Assembly (NCBI RefSeq): GCF_016785095.1
Contig: NZ_JAEKJB010000008.1
Coordinates: 62,001-126,000, forward strand
Direction of reading: 5' to 3'
Source: Alloalcanivorax marinus
Lineage (GTDB): Bacteria > Pseudomonadota > Gammaproteobacteria > Pseudomonadales > Alcanivoracaceae
Length of the DNA: 64,000 bases
This document shows positions 42,424-51,907 of the stretch, in pieces. How positions within the stretch are numbered: the first letter of the stretch is position 1; each line of letters opens with the position of its first letter. The translations under genes and the position numbers were made by a program. The notes beneath the pieces were generated by a model. The model was given only the letters and a program-made list of their open reading frames with translations. It was not told where the DNA came from and made no database searches.

Positions 42424-43293
42424 ATGAAGCTGTTATCCCGCCCCCGCCGCGCCATGGCGCGGCTGCCGATCCGCCCGCGGCGGATGAATTTCCGGTTCCA
42501 GGGTTTCGAGCAAAGCCGCTACTGGTTCGATAACGATCCGGTGCTGACCCATTTCATGAACGTGCTGTCGGTGACCTTTCCGGACGGCGAACGGTTCTTC
42601 GTCGACGCGGTACGCGCCTTCCGCGACCAGGTGGACGACCCGCAACGCCAGAAAGACATTTCCGGCTTCATCGGCCAGGAAGCGATGCACTCCCTGGAGC
42701 ACAAGGCGTTCAACGATCTCGTGGCCGGCCACGGCGACGGCTACGATGCCCTGGTCAACGAGGCCCTGAGCGTGGCCCAGCGGCTGCTGGCCGGTGCCCG
42801 CAAGCATCTCAGCGCCGAGCGCCAGTTGGCGGCCACCGCCGGCCTGGAACACATCACCGCGATCCTCGCCGACACCATTCTCAAGCGCGGCGACATGGTG
42901 GAAAAAATGGACCCGTCGGTACGCCCGTTGTGGGTGTGGCACGCCATCGAGGAAACCGAGCACAAGGCCGTGGCCTTCGATCTCTACCAGGATGTGTCCG
43001 GCGATTACTGGCGTCGCCAGCGCGCCTTTTTCTACGGCACCGCCTACCTGGCGGTGTTCAGCACCTACTTCACCTGGCGCTTTCTCAAGGAGGACGGCGT
43101 TCATCGCCGGCCGCTGACGCTGGCCAAGGGTCTGTGGAAGATGTTCGGTTACCGGGGCGTGGTCAGCCAGGCGATTCCCGCCTGGTTCCAGTATCTGCGT
43201 CCCGGCTTCCACCCCTGGCAGGATGACAACAGCCACCTGCTTGAACAGTGGCGCGCCACCCTGCCGGAACCGGCGGTATCGGAAGCGGCCTGA
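42424..43293 (+). CDS. Predicted metal-dependent hydrolase, PF10118 family
   Basis: This 289-residue helical protein has a conserved set of Glu/His motifs: FIGQEAMHSLEHKAFND (residues about 80-96), LEHITAILADTI and HAIEETEHKAVAFDLY. These ExxH-type pairs suggest a ferritin-like or dinuclear metal centre, and the family is annotated only as a predicted metal-dependent hydrolase. The C-terminal half has a membrane-associated stretch (FFYGTAYLAVFSTYFTWRFL). An AraC regulator is divergent. Function unknown. Confidence 0.87.
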   Translation: MKLLSRPRRAMARLPIRPRRMNFRFQGFEQSRYWFDNDPVLTHFMNVLSVTFPDGERFFVDAVRAFRDQVDDPQRQKDISGFIGQEAMHSLEHKAFNDLVAGHGDGYDALVNEALSVAQRLLAGARKHLSAERQLAATAGLEHITAILADTILKRGDMVEKMDPSVRPLWVWHAIEETEHKAVAFDLYQDVSGDYWRRQRAFFYGTAYLAVFSTYFTWRFLKEDGVHRRPLTLAKGLWKMFGYRGVVSQAIPAWFQYLRPGFHPWQDDNSHLLEQWRATLPEPAVSEAA

Positions 43294-43402
43294 GGGCGGC
43301 GCCCGCGCGGGGGCTCCGCCGCGCCTCGAAGTTCCGCTACAATCCGCGACGCGGGGCAGCGGTAAGGGCGGCCCCGGGCACGCAATGACCGCGAGGCGCA
43401 CT

Positions 43403-44140
43403 ATGACATCCGACCGCAGGGACCGCCTGTTCAGCGAACAGGACAAGGCGATCGCCGACTTCGACTTCGGCGCCCGTACCGCCGAGGTGTTCGATGACAT
43501 GCTTGATCGCAGCATCCCCCAATACCGGGAACTGCAGCGCATGATCGGCGAGCTGGCCGGCGAGTTCGCCCTGCCCGGCTCGCGGGTCTACGATCTGGGC
43601 TGCTCCACCGGCATCACCCTCGACAGCCTGCACCAGGCGGTGGACCCGGGCGTGGAGCTGGTCGGCATGGATTACTCCCGGGCCATGCTGGAAAAAGCCC
43701 GCGCCAATCTGGCCGGGCCCTTCGAAGCGGGCCGCCTGCGCCTTGAGCACGGCGACCTCAACGACGGCGTGCGTATCGAAAATGCCTCGGTGGTGGTGCT
43801 GAACCTGACCCTGCAGTTCGTACGACCGGTGAACCGGGAGGGCCTGTTGCGCTCCGTGGTGGAGGGGCTTCGTCCGGGCGGCGCGCTGATCCTGGTGGAG
43901 AAGGTGTTGGGCAGCGATGCCTTCCTCAACCGGCTGTGGATCAAGCTGTATTACGACATGAAGAAGCGCAACGGCTATTCGGAAACGGAGATCGCCCGCA
44001 AACGGGAGGCGCTGGAGAACGTGCTGATCCCCTACCGGCCGGATGAGAACATCAAGATTCTTGCGCGCAGCGGGCTGGACAACGTGGACATGTTCTTCAA
44101 GTGGTATAACTTCGCCGGGTTTATTGGCGTTAAGGCGTAA
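43403..44140 (+). CDS. cmoA: CmoA-like carboxy-S-adenosylmethionine synthase
   Basis: This 245-residue SAM-binding protein resembles CmoA, which makes carboxy-SAM from SAM and prephenate for tRNA wobble uridine modification. Shared features are the SAM loop VYDLGCSTGIT, ENASVVVLNLTLQFV, GGALILVEKV and the block KKRNGYSETEIARKREALENVLIPY. ATG 43403 has GAGG seven bases upstream; an upstream in-frame ATG at 43385 lacks one. No cmoB follows, unlike the usual cmoAB arrangement, so it may be a paralogue with another role. Confidence 0.82.
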   Translation: MTSDRRDRLFSEQDKAIADFDFGARTAEVFDDMLDRSIPQYRELQRMIGELAGEFALPGSRVYDLGCSTGITLDSLHQAVDPGVELVGMDYSRAMLEKARANLAGPFEAGRLRLEHGDLNDGVRIENASVVVLNLTLQFVRPVNREGLLRSVVEGLRPGGALILVEKVLGSDAFLNRLWIKLYYDMKKRNGYSETEIARKREALENVLIPYRPDENIKILARSGLDNVDMFFKWYNFAGFIGVKA

Positions 44141-44179
44141 CGTTCATGGCCGTGGGGCATCGCGACCACAGCGCCCCGG

Positions 44180-44239
44180 CCCGGCCATCCCTGGCCGGGC
44201 GTAAACCGCGCTGCGAAGCTTGCTTCGGTCGCGGTTTAC
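44180..44239. terminator. Two hairpins between convergent cmoA-like and DUF2333 genes
   Basis: First hairpin: cccggcc/ggccggg (44180-44186, 44193-44199, loop 6). Second: 10-bp arms gtaaaccgcg/cgcggtttac (44201-44210, 44230-44239) with an inner gaag/cttc pair. The second reaches the stop codon of the minus-strand gene. No long T-tract. They probably terminate both genes. Confidence 0.6.
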
Positions 44240-45234
44240 CCTTCCTGCAGCAGCTTTCTCAGGTCGATGAGGGCGGCGTTGGCGCGGGACAGGTAGTTGG
44301 CCATTACCAGGGAATGGTTGGCGAACACGCCGAAACCGGAACCGTTCAGAATCACCGGGCTCCACAGGGTCTGCTGGGTGGCTTCCAGCTCACGAACCAT
44401 CTGCCGGAAGCTGACGGTGGCGTTCTTGCGCCGCAGTACCTCGGCGAAATCCACTTCCACGGCACGCATCAACTGCACCAGTGCCCAGGAGGCGCCACGC
44501 GCTTCATAGAAAACGTTGTCGATTTCCAGCCACGGCGTCCGCACATAGGTTTCGCGTTCGTCCAGCTCGCCCACCGGGGTGTCCTCGTCGGTGTTCAGTT
44601 GCGAACGACCGACACTCTGGCTCAGGCTCAGGCTCAGCGAGCCAAGGCGGTTCTGCACTTCGTTGAGCCAGTAGTTAAGGTTATCGGCGCGGGTATAGAA
44701 GTGGGCGCTGCCATCCTCGCGGCGGAGCGCTTCCAGGTAGTTTTCCAGGGCGCGGATACCACGGCGGTACTCGCTTTCCGTGGCCGGCATGGCCCAGCTC
44801 TCGGCGTCGAAATTAAACTGCGGTTCGGCCACCGCCAGGAACGGGTTTTCCTGGCTTTGCGACTGGGAGCGGCTCATGTCGCGGCGCATCACCCGGGTCA
44901 CGTCGCGAATCTGCACCAGCACGCCGTATTCCCAGCTGGGCATGTTATCCAGCCATAGCCGGTGCGGCAGGATATCGTTGCTGAGATAGCCGCCGGGCTT
45001 GTCCAGCAGGGTACCGGCCACATGAATCACTTCCCGGGTAATGGTTTCGCCGGGCACGGCGCCGTCCGCGCGACGCACTTCCACCAGATCCGGTTCCCAG
45101 CTCCAGTACCAGCCCAGGACCGCGTCCACCAGCAGCAAAATCAGCAGCAGGGCCAGCAGGCCTTTCCAGATGCGGTTGTTCTTCGGGTCAAGCAGGGTGT
45201 CCCCTACCTTCTGGCCGAATTTATCGTCTTTCAT
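44236..45234 (-). CDS. DUF2333 family membrane-anchored protein
   Basis: This 332-residue protein has a short cytoplasmic N-terminus, one membrane helix (about residues 24-43) and a large periplasmic region. The start DPKNNRIWKGLLALLLILLL, the block WYWSWEPDLVEV and the later LNYWLNEVQNRLGSLS and FYEARGASWALVQLMRAVEVDF are characteristic of DUF2333. The family has no established function. It is convergent with the CmoA-like gene and lies 46 bp upstream of a sensor kinase on the same strand, though not clearly in its operon. Confidence 0.88.
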   Translation of the reverse strand: MKDDKFGQKVGDTLLDPKNNRIWKGLLALLLILLLVDAVLGWYWSWEPDLVEVRRADGAVPGETITREVIHVAGTLLDKPGGYLSNDILPHRLWLDNMPSWEYGVLVQIRDVTRVMRRDMSRSQSQSQENPFLAVAEPQFNFDAESWAMPATESEYRRGIRALENYLEALRREDGSAHFYTRADNLNYWLNEVQNRLGSLSLSLSQSVGRSQLNTDEDTPVGELDERETYVRTPWLEIDNVFYEARGASWALVQLMRAVEVDFAEVLRRKNATVSFRQMVRELEATQQTLWSPVILNGSGFGVFANHSLVMANYLSRANAALIDLRKLLQEG

Positions 45235-45280
45235 GGGCGCTCCCCAGATTCCATCCCTTCCACTATACCCCAGCCCGGCG

Positions 45281-46603
45281 TCAGGCCGCAGGCAGGGTCA
45301 TCACCGCCGCGGCCGGCTGTTCCTCGCCGCGCAGCCGGTAACGGAGCGCTCCACCATAGATGGTCAGGATGCGGTCGACAATGGACAACCCCAGGCCGGC
45401 CCCGGGTATGTCCTGGCGGCCCCGGCTGAAGCGACCGGTAAAACGGTGCTGCTGCTCGGCGGTAAGCCCGGGGCCGCCGTCGAACACCTCCACCAGCACC
45501 TGCCCGGCCGCGGCGCGCACCCGTATCCCCACATCGGCGCCGGCAGGCGAATAACGGCAGGCGTTGTCGAGCAGGTTACGGATCAGCATGTCGGTGGCTT
45601 CGGCGGGCAGCGCCACCGACAGTTCCGGTGGCGCGTCCAGGCTTACGGTCTGGCCGCGTTGCTCCGCCAGCGGCGCGATCAGCGCCACGCAATCCCGGGC
45701 CACCATCACCACGTCGCAGCGCGCCTCGGAGCCATCGGCATCCGGGTCCAGCCGCGACAGGTTCATCAATTGCTCCACGGTGCGCGTGGCACGCTCCACG
45801 GCGCGGCGCAACTGCACCAGGGAGGCGCGCACTTCCGCCGGGTCGGACAACTGGGCGGCGTTGTCGGCGTGCAGGCGCAGTGCCATCAGCAGGGTGCGCA
45901 GTTCATGGGCCGCGTCGGCGGTGAAACGCTTCTCTCTCTCCAGAGTGCCCACCAGACGCGCCAGCAGCATGTTGATGGCCTCGGTGAGCGGCGCCAGTTC
46001 GCGCACCGAGCGGTGCCGCAACGGCGCCAGATTGTTGGCGTCACGCTGCTGCACCGAGCGCGCCAGCCGGGTCAGCGGGCTCAACCCCCAGCGCACCGCC
46101 AGCCACACCAGCAGCAAGATCACCGGCACGCTGAGTACATAGGGCAACAATACGGTGGCAGCCATGTTGGCCACCAGGGAACGGCGCGCCGAGTCGCTTT
46201 CCGCCACCACTACCCAGCGATTCTCGGGCAGCGGCATGGCGTAGGCGTGCCAGCCGTTGACCTCCTGGTAACGACCGGCGGCGGTCGGGTTCTCAAGCGA
46301 TAGCAACGGCTCGCTCGGGGCGCCGTCGCTGCCCAGCACCAGCTCGCCATCGTCCCATAGCTGATAGACGAAATAGCGCTGATAGCGGTGCTCGTTTTCG
46401 TCCAGCCCGGCGACCTTGGGGTCCGGCACATGGCCTTCATTCCAGAACGCCGCCATCAGCCGGCCGCTTTGCACCAGCTCGGCGTCATACTGTTCGTCCA
46501 GCTCGTGATAAAGGGTGCGATAGGTGCCCCAGCCGAGCAGGGTGCCGCCACCCAGGATCACCGCCACCAGGGCCAGCATCAGGAACCGGCGGATCGAGAA
46601 CAT
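45281..46603 (-). CDS. PmrB/QseC-like sensor histidine kinase
   Basis: This 440-residue inner-membrane kinase has a helix at about residues 8-28, a periplasmic sensor to about 155, a second helix, then HAMP. The dimerisation domain has His233 in AHELRTLLMAL, and the ATPase domain has NLLDNACRYSP, FDGGPGL and GAGLGLSI. The residue after HELRT is Leu238 (CTG) where nearly all HisKA proteins have Pro, which may shift kinase/phosphatase balance. The start shares one base with the stop of the response-regulator gene upstream, so the two are co-translated. Confidence 0.92.
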   Translation of the reverse strand: MFSIRRFLMLALVAVILGGGTLLGWGTYRTLYHELDEQYDAELVQSGRLMAAFWNEGHVPDPKVAGLDENEHRYQRYFVYQLWDDGELVLGSDGAPSEPLLSLENPTAAGRYQEVNGWHAYAMPLPENRWVVVAESDSARRSLVANMAATVLLPYVLSVPVILLLVWLAVRWGLSPLTRLARSVQQRDANNLAPLRHRSVRELAPLTEAINMLLARLVGTLEREKRFTADAAHELRTLLMALRLHADNAAQLSDPAEVRASLVQLRRAVERATRTVEQLMNLSRLDPDADGSEARCDVVMVARDCVALIAPLAEQRGQTVSLDAPPELSVALPAEATDMLIRNLLDNACRYSPAGADVGIRVRAAAGQVLVEVFDGGPGLTAEQQHRFTGRFSRGRQDIPGAGLGLSIVDRILTIYGGALRYRLRGEEQPAAAVMTLPAA

Positions 46604-47277
46604 CAGCCTTCCCCGGCCACCGGCGGCACCAGCATGTAACCCACGCCACGCACCGTCTTGATACGGTCGCCGCCGAGCTTGCGGCGCAGATGGTGGATGT
46701 GCACTTCCAGAGCATTGCTTTCCACTTCATCGCTCCAGCCGTACAGGGCCTGTTCCAGGTGGGCCCGGGTGAATACCCGACCGGGGCCACGGGCCAGTTC
46801 CACCAGCAAGGCCAGTTCACGGCGCGGCAGGCGCACCGGTTCGCCGGCGCGGGTGACGGTCATGGCGTCCGGGTCGATCACCAGTTCGCCCACCTCCAGC
46901 AGTGGCCGCGCCGGTTCCGACCCGCGACGCAGGCGGGCGCGCAGGCGGGCGCGCAATTCCTCCACCGAGAACGGCTTGATCAGATAATCGTCGGCGCCAG
47001 CGTCCAGGCCCCGTATGCGGTCATCGAGCCGGTCCCGGGCACTGATCACGATCACCGGCACCGGGTCACGGCGCTGGCGCAGGGTGCGCAGAGCCTCAAG
47101 CCCGTCCATGCCCGGCAGCCCCAGATCCAGCAGCACGGCATCGAAACGGCCCGCCTCCACCGCCGGTTGCACCTGGTCGCCGCGCATGACGTGGTCCACC
47201 GCGTAACCGTCGTGCCGCAGAGCACGCAGCAGACCGTCGGCGAGCAGCTCATCATCTTCCACCAATAGAACGCGCAT
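46603..47277 (-). CDS. OmpR/PmrA-type response regulator
   Basis: This 224-residue protein has a receiver domain with acidic pair Asp8/Asp9, phospho-acceptor Asp51 in LLDLGLPGMDG and Lys in IKPFSVEEL. A winged-helix OmpR-type domain follows (LPRRELALLVELARGPGRVFTRAHLEQALYGW, then VHIHHLRRKLGG and IKTVRGVGYML). ATG 47277 gives MRVLLVEDD, with AGGGAG upstream. Divergent from dsbD; a CTTAA-N6-CTTAA direct repeat in the gap is a candidate site for this regulator. Confidence 0.94.
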   Translation of the reverse strand: MRVLLVEDDELLADGLLRALRHDGYAVDHVMRGDQVQPAVEAGRFDAVLLDLGLPGMDGLEALRTLRQRRDPVPVIVISARDRLDDRIRGLDAGADDYLIKPFSVEELRARLRARLRRGSEPARPLLEVGELVIDPDAMTVTRAGEPVRLPRRELALLVELARGPGRVFTRAHLEQALYGWSDEVESNALEVHIHHLRRKLGGDRIKTVRGVGYMLVPPVAGEG

Positions 47278-47424
47278 GGCCGGGCTCCCTGATCCTCCGC
47301 CATCACTGACAGGCGCCGTCACTATAGGACGCCCCCGGCGGCGCCGCCATGGCCGGCGCGCGCCCTTTTGCACCCCCCGGCGGTTACGGGGACAATGTGC
47401 CGCCGGCCAGCGTGGACGGTGGAA

Positions 47425-47440
47425 CTTAACGGTTTCTTAA
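47425..47440. promoter_or_regulatory. PmrA/QseB-like direct repeat between the two-component genes and dsbD
   Basis: CTTAA occurs at 47425-47429 and again at 47436-47440, an 11-bp period that matches one helix turn and the spacing of OmpR/PmrA-type direct-repeat sites. It lies 76 bp before dsbD and 148 bp before the regulator gene, so it could serve both. Confidence 0.5.
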
Positions 47441-47515
47441 ACCCGGGCCTCCAGCCTGCCCGGAACCTCCGTGTCACGGAGGCATCCAACACCGAGGAAC
47501 CGGCGGGAGGAAGGA

Positions 47516-49492
47516 ATGGCGTTTTCAGAACGATGGCGGGGGTGGCGCGGGCTCGTGCTTGCCCTGGGGCTGCTGCTGGTCGTGCCGGCGGCGGCGCTGA
47601 ACCTGGGCGGCGGAGACCGCGGCGCCTTTTCCAGCCTGGGCGGTGACGACAACGGCGGATTGCCGTCCGTGGACGAGGCCATCCAGGTGGTCCCCGACGA
47701 GGACTGGGACAATCAGAGGCTGCGGGTAACCTTCAGCCTCTATGACCACGTCTATCTGTACCGCCACAAACTGGATTTCACCCTGCGTGACGCCAACGGC
47801 AACCTGCTGGATGACTTCCAGGATCTGGAGCTGCCGCCCGGCGAGGACAAGACCGACGAGATCTATGGCGACGTAAAGGTCTTCTTCGGGCAGTTGGACG
47901 TGGTCCTGCCCCTGGACAGCGTCCCGCTCGCGGACACCGAGCTGGAAGTGAAATACCAGGGCTGCATCGAGGACCGGCTGTGCTACCCGCCGGAAATCCG
48001 CACCTTTTCGTTCAGCCCTCCGCGCCCGGGCGGCGGCGACACCGCGAGCGGCGCGCCGGCTCCCGATACCGGTTCCGGACCGGTGGCGGAGAGCGACGAC
48101 GGCTTCCTGGCCACCCTGTTTTCCGAGGACGCCAACGCCTTCAACCAGTGGATGAGCGGTCGCGACCTGGGCCTGATCGTGGCCCTGTTCTTCGCCGGCG
48201 GCCTGTTGTTGGCGTTCACGCCCTGCGTGTTTCCGATGATTCCGATCCTGTCCGGGATCATCGCCGGCCAGGGCCATGGACACGCCAGCGCCCGGCGCGG
48301 TTTCGTGCTCAGCCTGGCCTATGTGCTCGGCGTCGCCGTGCCCTATACCCTGGCCGGCCTGCTGGTGGCGGTGTTCGGCGCCGGCCTCAACCTGCAGTTC
48401 CTGCTTCAGCAGCCGGCGGCGATCATCACCAGCGTGGTGATCTTCATCCTGCTGGCGCTGTCCATGTTCGGCCTCTATGAACTGCAGCTGCCCGCCGCGC
48501 TGCGCGACCGCCTCAATCACGCCGGTCCCGGCGGTGGCGGCTTGCTGGGCGCCGCCGTGCTGGGCGCCATCTCGGCGCTGGTGGTGTCGCCCTGCGTGAC
48601 GCCGATCCTGGCCGGCGCCCTGCTCTATGTGGCCGGCACCGGCGATGCCCTGACCGGCGCCGTTTCCCTGTTCGCCCTGGCCATCGGCATGGGCGTGCCA
48701 CTGATCATCTTCGGCACCGGCGGTGGTCACCTGCTGCCACGCGCCGGGCACTGGATGGAGGAGATCAAGCGATTCTTCGGCGTGGTCATGCTGGGCGTCG
48801 CGATCTGGCTGCTCGACCGCATCGTCGGCGATACCCTGACCCTGGCCCTGTACGGCTTGCTGCTGACGATCTACGGCGTGCAGCTCGGCGCCCTGGAGCC
48901 GGTGGCGGAGGGCGGCTCGCGGCTGAAACGGGCGGTGGCCCTGGTGTTGGCGCTGTACGGCGCGGTAATGCTGGTGGGCGCGGCCAGCGGCGGCACCGAC
49001 CCCTGGCAACCGCTTAAGCCCATGGCCAATCCGGCGCCGCTGGCCGCCGCCGGTTTGCCGGGACCGGCCCGGGCCGATGGCGCGCCGGCCCGGCCCACGC
49101 CGGACGGCGACCACGGCCCCTGGGTGAGCCTGGCCGGCCATCGCCCCCTGGCCGATGCACTGGCCGCCTCGGCCCGGGCGGACCGCCCGGTGCTGGTGGA
49201 TTTCTTCGCCGAATGGTGCGTGGCCTGCAAGGTGATGGAGGAAACCACCCTGGCGGACGCCCGGGTCCTGGACGCCATGGACGGCTTCGACCTGTACCGG
49301 GTGGATATCACCGAGATCAACGACGAAAACCAGCGGATCATGGAGGATTACAACATCTTCGGGCTGCCCAGCTTTGTGTTCTTCGACCCGGATGGCGAGG
49401 AGGTGCCCAATGCCCGGGTGCTCGGCGAAATGGATGCCGAGCGCTTCCTGAAACATCTGAACAACAAGATCCTGCCCGTTACTTCGCCCTGA
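47516..49492 (+). CDS. dsbD: Thiol:disulfide interchange protein DsbD
   Basis: This 658-residue protein moves electrons from cytosolic thioredoxin to periplasmic oxidoreductases such as DsbC and CcmG. Order: signal peptide (about 1-27), periplasmic alpha domain with Cys150/Cys156 (YQGCIEDRLCYPPE), eight-helix beta domain with Cys237 (TPCVFPMI) and Cys360 (VSPCVTPIL), and a C-terminal thioredoxin-like gamma domain with Cys568-Val-Ala-Cys571. All three redox pairs are intact. GGGAGGAAGGA precedes the ATG. Divergent from the OmpR-type two-component system, which may regulate it. Confidence 0.95.
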   Translation: MAFSERWRGWRGLVLALGLLLVVPAAALNLGGGDRGAFSSLGGDDNGGLPSVDEAIQVVPDEDWDNQRLRVTFSLYDHVYLYRHKLDFTLRDANGNLLDDFQDLELPPGEDKTDEIYGDVKVFFGQLDVVLPLDSVPLADTELEVKYQGCIEDRLCYPPEIRTFSFSPPRPGGGDTASGAPAPDTGSGPVAESDDGFLATLFSEDANAFNQWMSGRDLGLIVALFFAGGLLLAFTPCVFPMIPILSGIIAGQGHGHASARRGFVLSLAYVLGVAVPYTLAGLLVAVFGAGLNLQFLLQQPAAIITSVVIFILLALSMFGLYELQLPAALRDRLNHAGPGGGGLLGAAVLGAISALVVSPCVTPILAGALLYVAGTGDALTGAVSLFALAIGMGVPLIIFGTGGGHLLPRAGHWMEEIKRFFGVVMLGVAIWLLDRIVGDTLTLALYGLLLTIYGVQLGALEPVAEGGSRLKRAVALVLALYGAVMLVGAASGGTDPWQPLKPMANPAPLAAAGLPGPARADGAPARPTPDGDHGPWVSLAGHRPLADALAASARADRPVLVDFFAEWCVACKVMEETTLADARVLDAMDGFDLYRVDITEINDENQRIMEDYNIFGLPSFVFFDPDGEEVPNARVLGEMDAERFLKHLNNKILPVTSP

Positions 49493-49634
49493 TCTCCACA
49501 TGTAACGAATGGTGTAAAGTCCTTTATTTCGGCAAGTGGATACCCTTAGACTGCGAGCGTCGACGAAAAGCCGGGCAAACCGGTATTTCGTCACACGTTC
49601 AACGCAGATGAGTGCAAATTCAGGGGTAGACGTC

Positions 49635-50084
49635 TTGGCCAGCATCCTCGTCCTGCACGGGCCCAACCTCAACCTGCTGGGTCAGCGCGAGCCGGACAAA
49701 TACGGCACCACCACCCTGGCGCGGATCAACCAGGCGCTGGTGGAACGGGCCGTGGGCGCCGGGCACCGCCTGCAGCATCTGCAAAGCAACGCCGAACATG
49801 AGCTGATCGAGCGTATCCACGAGGCGCGGACCGACGGCACCGATTTCATCCTCTTCAATCCGGCGGCGTTCACGCACACCAGCGTGGCCCTGCGCGACGC
49901 CCTGCTGGGCGTGGCGGTGCCGTTCATCGAGGTGCATCTGTCCAATGTCCACGCCCGGGAACCGTTCCGCCACCATTCCTATTTCTCCGACATCGCCGAG
50001 GGCGTGATTTGCGGTCTGGGTGCCGCCGGCTATGAGCTGGCGCTGACCGCCGCCCTGGAACAACTGGATCAGGCACAGGACTGA
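49635..50084 (+). CDS. aroQ: Type II 3-dehydroquinate dehydratase
   Basis: This 149-residue shikimate-pathway enzyme dehydrates 3-dehydroquinate. The TTG start at 49635 gives [20 protein letters not shown], which matches the family N-terminus and has AGGGG eight bases upstream. An in-frame ATG at 49608 would add nine residues without a ribosome-binding site. Catalytic Tyr is in [10 protein letters not shown], the [19 protein letters not shown] block is present. It ends 2 bp before accB, the conserved aroQ-accB-accC order of gammaproteobacteria. About 140 bp of AT-rich leader precede it. Confidence 0.95.
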   Translation: MASILVLHGPNLNLLGQREPDKYGTTTLARINQALVERAVGAGHRLQHLQSNAEHELIERIHEARTDGTDFILFNPAAFTHTSVALRDALLGVAVPFIEVHLSNVHAREPFRHHSYFSDIAEGVICGLGAAGYELALTAALEQLDQAQD

Positions 50085-50086
50085 GC

Positions 50087-50548
50087 ATGGACATCCGTAA
50101 AATCAAGAAACTGATCGAACTGCTGGAAGAGTCCGGCATCGAGGAACTGGAAATCCAGGAGGGCGAGGAATCCGTCCGCATCAGCCGGGGCGGTCGCCAG
50201 GCGGCGGCTCCCGCTCCCCAGTACCCGCCTCAGTACATGGCGGCGCCGGCACCGGCCCAGGCGCCCGCGCCCGCCGCCGAGAGCGCGCCGGCGCCCCGGG
50301 ATGACACGCCCAGCGGCCATCTGGTGCGCTCGCCCATGGTCGGCACCTTCTACCGCTCGCCGTCGCCGGGCGCCGCCACCTTCGTGGAAGTCGGCCAGAA
50401 GGTCCAGGCCGGCGAGGTGCTGTGCATCGTGGAGGCCATGAAGATGATGAACCAGATCGAGGCGGACAAGTCCGGCACCATCGATGCCATCCTGGTCGAG
50501 GACGGCGAGCCGGTGGAGTTCGACCAGCCCCTGTTCTCCATCGTTTAA
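50087..50548 (+). CDS. accB: Biotin carboxyl carrier protein of acetyl-CoA carboxylase
   Basis: This 153-residue protein has an N-terminal helical region ([20 protein letters not shown]), a Pro/Ala-rich flexible linker (about residues 43-75) and a C-terminal biotinyl domain with the biotinylation site EAMKMM, Lys119. It carries the carboxyl group in the first step of fatty-acid synthesis. Two bases separate it from aroQ and twelve from accC. Confidence 0.97.
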   Translation: MDIRKIKKLIELLEESGIEELEIQEGEESVRISRGGRQAAAPAPQYPPQYMAAPAPAQAPAPAAESAPAPRDDTPSGHLVRSPMVGTFYRSPSPGAATFVEVGQKVQAGEVLCIVEAMKMMNQIEADKSGTIDAILVEDGEPVEFDQPLFSIV

Positions 50549-50560
50549 CGGGGGTTTCCC

Positions 50561-51907
50561 ATGCTGGAAAAGGTTCTGATTGCCAACCGTGGCGAGATCG
50601 CCCTGCGCATCCTGCGTGCCTGCAAGGAGCTGGGCATCCGCACGGTGGCCGTGTACTCCAAGGCGGACCGCGACCTGATGCACGTGCGCCTCGCCGACGA
50701 GGCGGTGTGCATTGGCCCGGCGCCGTCCACCGACTCCTACCTGAACATCCCGGCGATCATCAGCGCCGCCGAGGTCACCGACGCGGACGCCATTCACCCG
50801 GGCTACGGCTTCCTGGCGGAGAACGCGGATTTCGCCGAAAGCGTGGAGCGCTCCGGCTTCATCTTCATCGGGCCGCGCGCCGATACCATCCGTCTGATGG
50901 GCAACAAGGTGTCCGCCATCGAAGCCATGAAAGCGGCCGGCGTGCCCACGGTGCCCGGCTCCAACGGCCCGGTGGGTGACGACCAGGACGCCACCCTGAT
51001 GATGGCCGAGGAAATCGGTTACCCGGTGATCATCAAGGCCGCCGCCGGCGGCGGCGGGCGCGGCATGCGGGTGGTGGAAGACCGCCAGCAACTGCTCAAC
51101 GCCGTGACCCTGACGCGCTCCGAGGCCAAGAACGCCTTCGGCGACAGCACCGTGTACATGGAGAAGTTCCTGCAGAAACCACGCCACGTGGAAATCCAGG
51201 TGCTCTCCGACGGCGCCGGCCACGCCATTCACCTGGGCGACCGGGACTGTTCACTGCAGCGCCGGCACCAGAAAGTGGTGGAGGAGGCCCCGGCCCCCAA
51301 CATCCCCGCGCACTTGAAGGAAGAAGTGGCCCAACGCTGCGTCAACGCCTGCAAGGAAATCAACTACCGGGGCGCCGGCACCTTCGAGTTCCTCTACGAA
51401 AACGAAGGCTTCTACTTCATCGAAATGAACACCCGCGTGCAGGTGGAGCACCCGGTCACCGAGATGATCACCGGCGTCGACATCGTCAAGGAACAGCTGC
51501 GCATCGCCGGTGGCGAGGGACTGACCATCAAGCAGGAAGACGTCAACTTCCAGGGCCACGCCATCGAAGTGCGGATCAACGCCGAGGACCCGGCCACCTT
51601 CGTGCCCAGCCCCGGCAAGATCACCTACTTCCACGCCCCCGGCGGCAACGGCGTGCGCGTCGATTCCCACGTCTACGGCGGCTACACGGTACCGCCCTTC
51701 TACGACTCCCTGATCGGCAAACTGATCACCTGGGGCGAGAACCGGGACGTGGCCTTCGAACGCATGCGCATCGCCCTGGAGGAAATCGTGGTGGAAGGCA
51801 TCAAGACCAACGTGGCCCTGCACCGCGACAAGATCTTCCGCGACCCGGCCTTCAAGGAAGGCGGCGTCGACATCCACCACCTGGAAAAGAAACTGGGCAA
51901 CCATTGA
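50561..51907 (+). CDS. accC: Biotin carboxylase subunit of acetyl-CoA carboxylase
   Basis: This 448-residue ATP-grasp enzyme carboxylates biotin on AccB. Visible are the N-terminal [20 protein letters not shown], the [15 protein letters not shown] segment, the glycine-rich ATP loop [14 protein letters not shown], the [20 protein letters not shown] block and the catalytic [20 protein letters not shown]. Length matches E. coli AccC. It is followed by a region of heptanucleotide repeats and a hairpin rather than a classical terminator. Confidence 0.97.
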   Translation: MLEKVLIANRGEIALRILRACKELGIRTVAVYSKADRDLMHVRLADEAVCIGPAPSTDSYLNIPAIISAAEVTDADAIHPGYGFLAENADFAESVERSGFIFIGPRADTIRLMGNKVSAIEAMKAAGVPTVPGSNGPVGDDQDATLMMAEEIGYPVIIKAAAGGGGRGMRVVEDRQQLLNAVTLTRSEAKNAFGDSTVYMEKFLQKPRHVEIQVLSDGAGHAIHLGDRDCSLQRRHQKVVEEAPAPNIPAHLKEEVAQRCVNACKEINYRGAGTFEFLYENEGFYFIEMNTRVQVEHPVTEMITGVDIVKEQLRIAGGEGLTIKQEDVNFQGHAIEVRINAEDPATFVPSPGKITYFHAPGGNGVRVDSHVYGGYTVPPFYDSLIGKLITWGENRDVAFERMRIALEEIVVEGIKTNVALHRDKIFRDPAFKEGGVDIHHLEKKLGNH

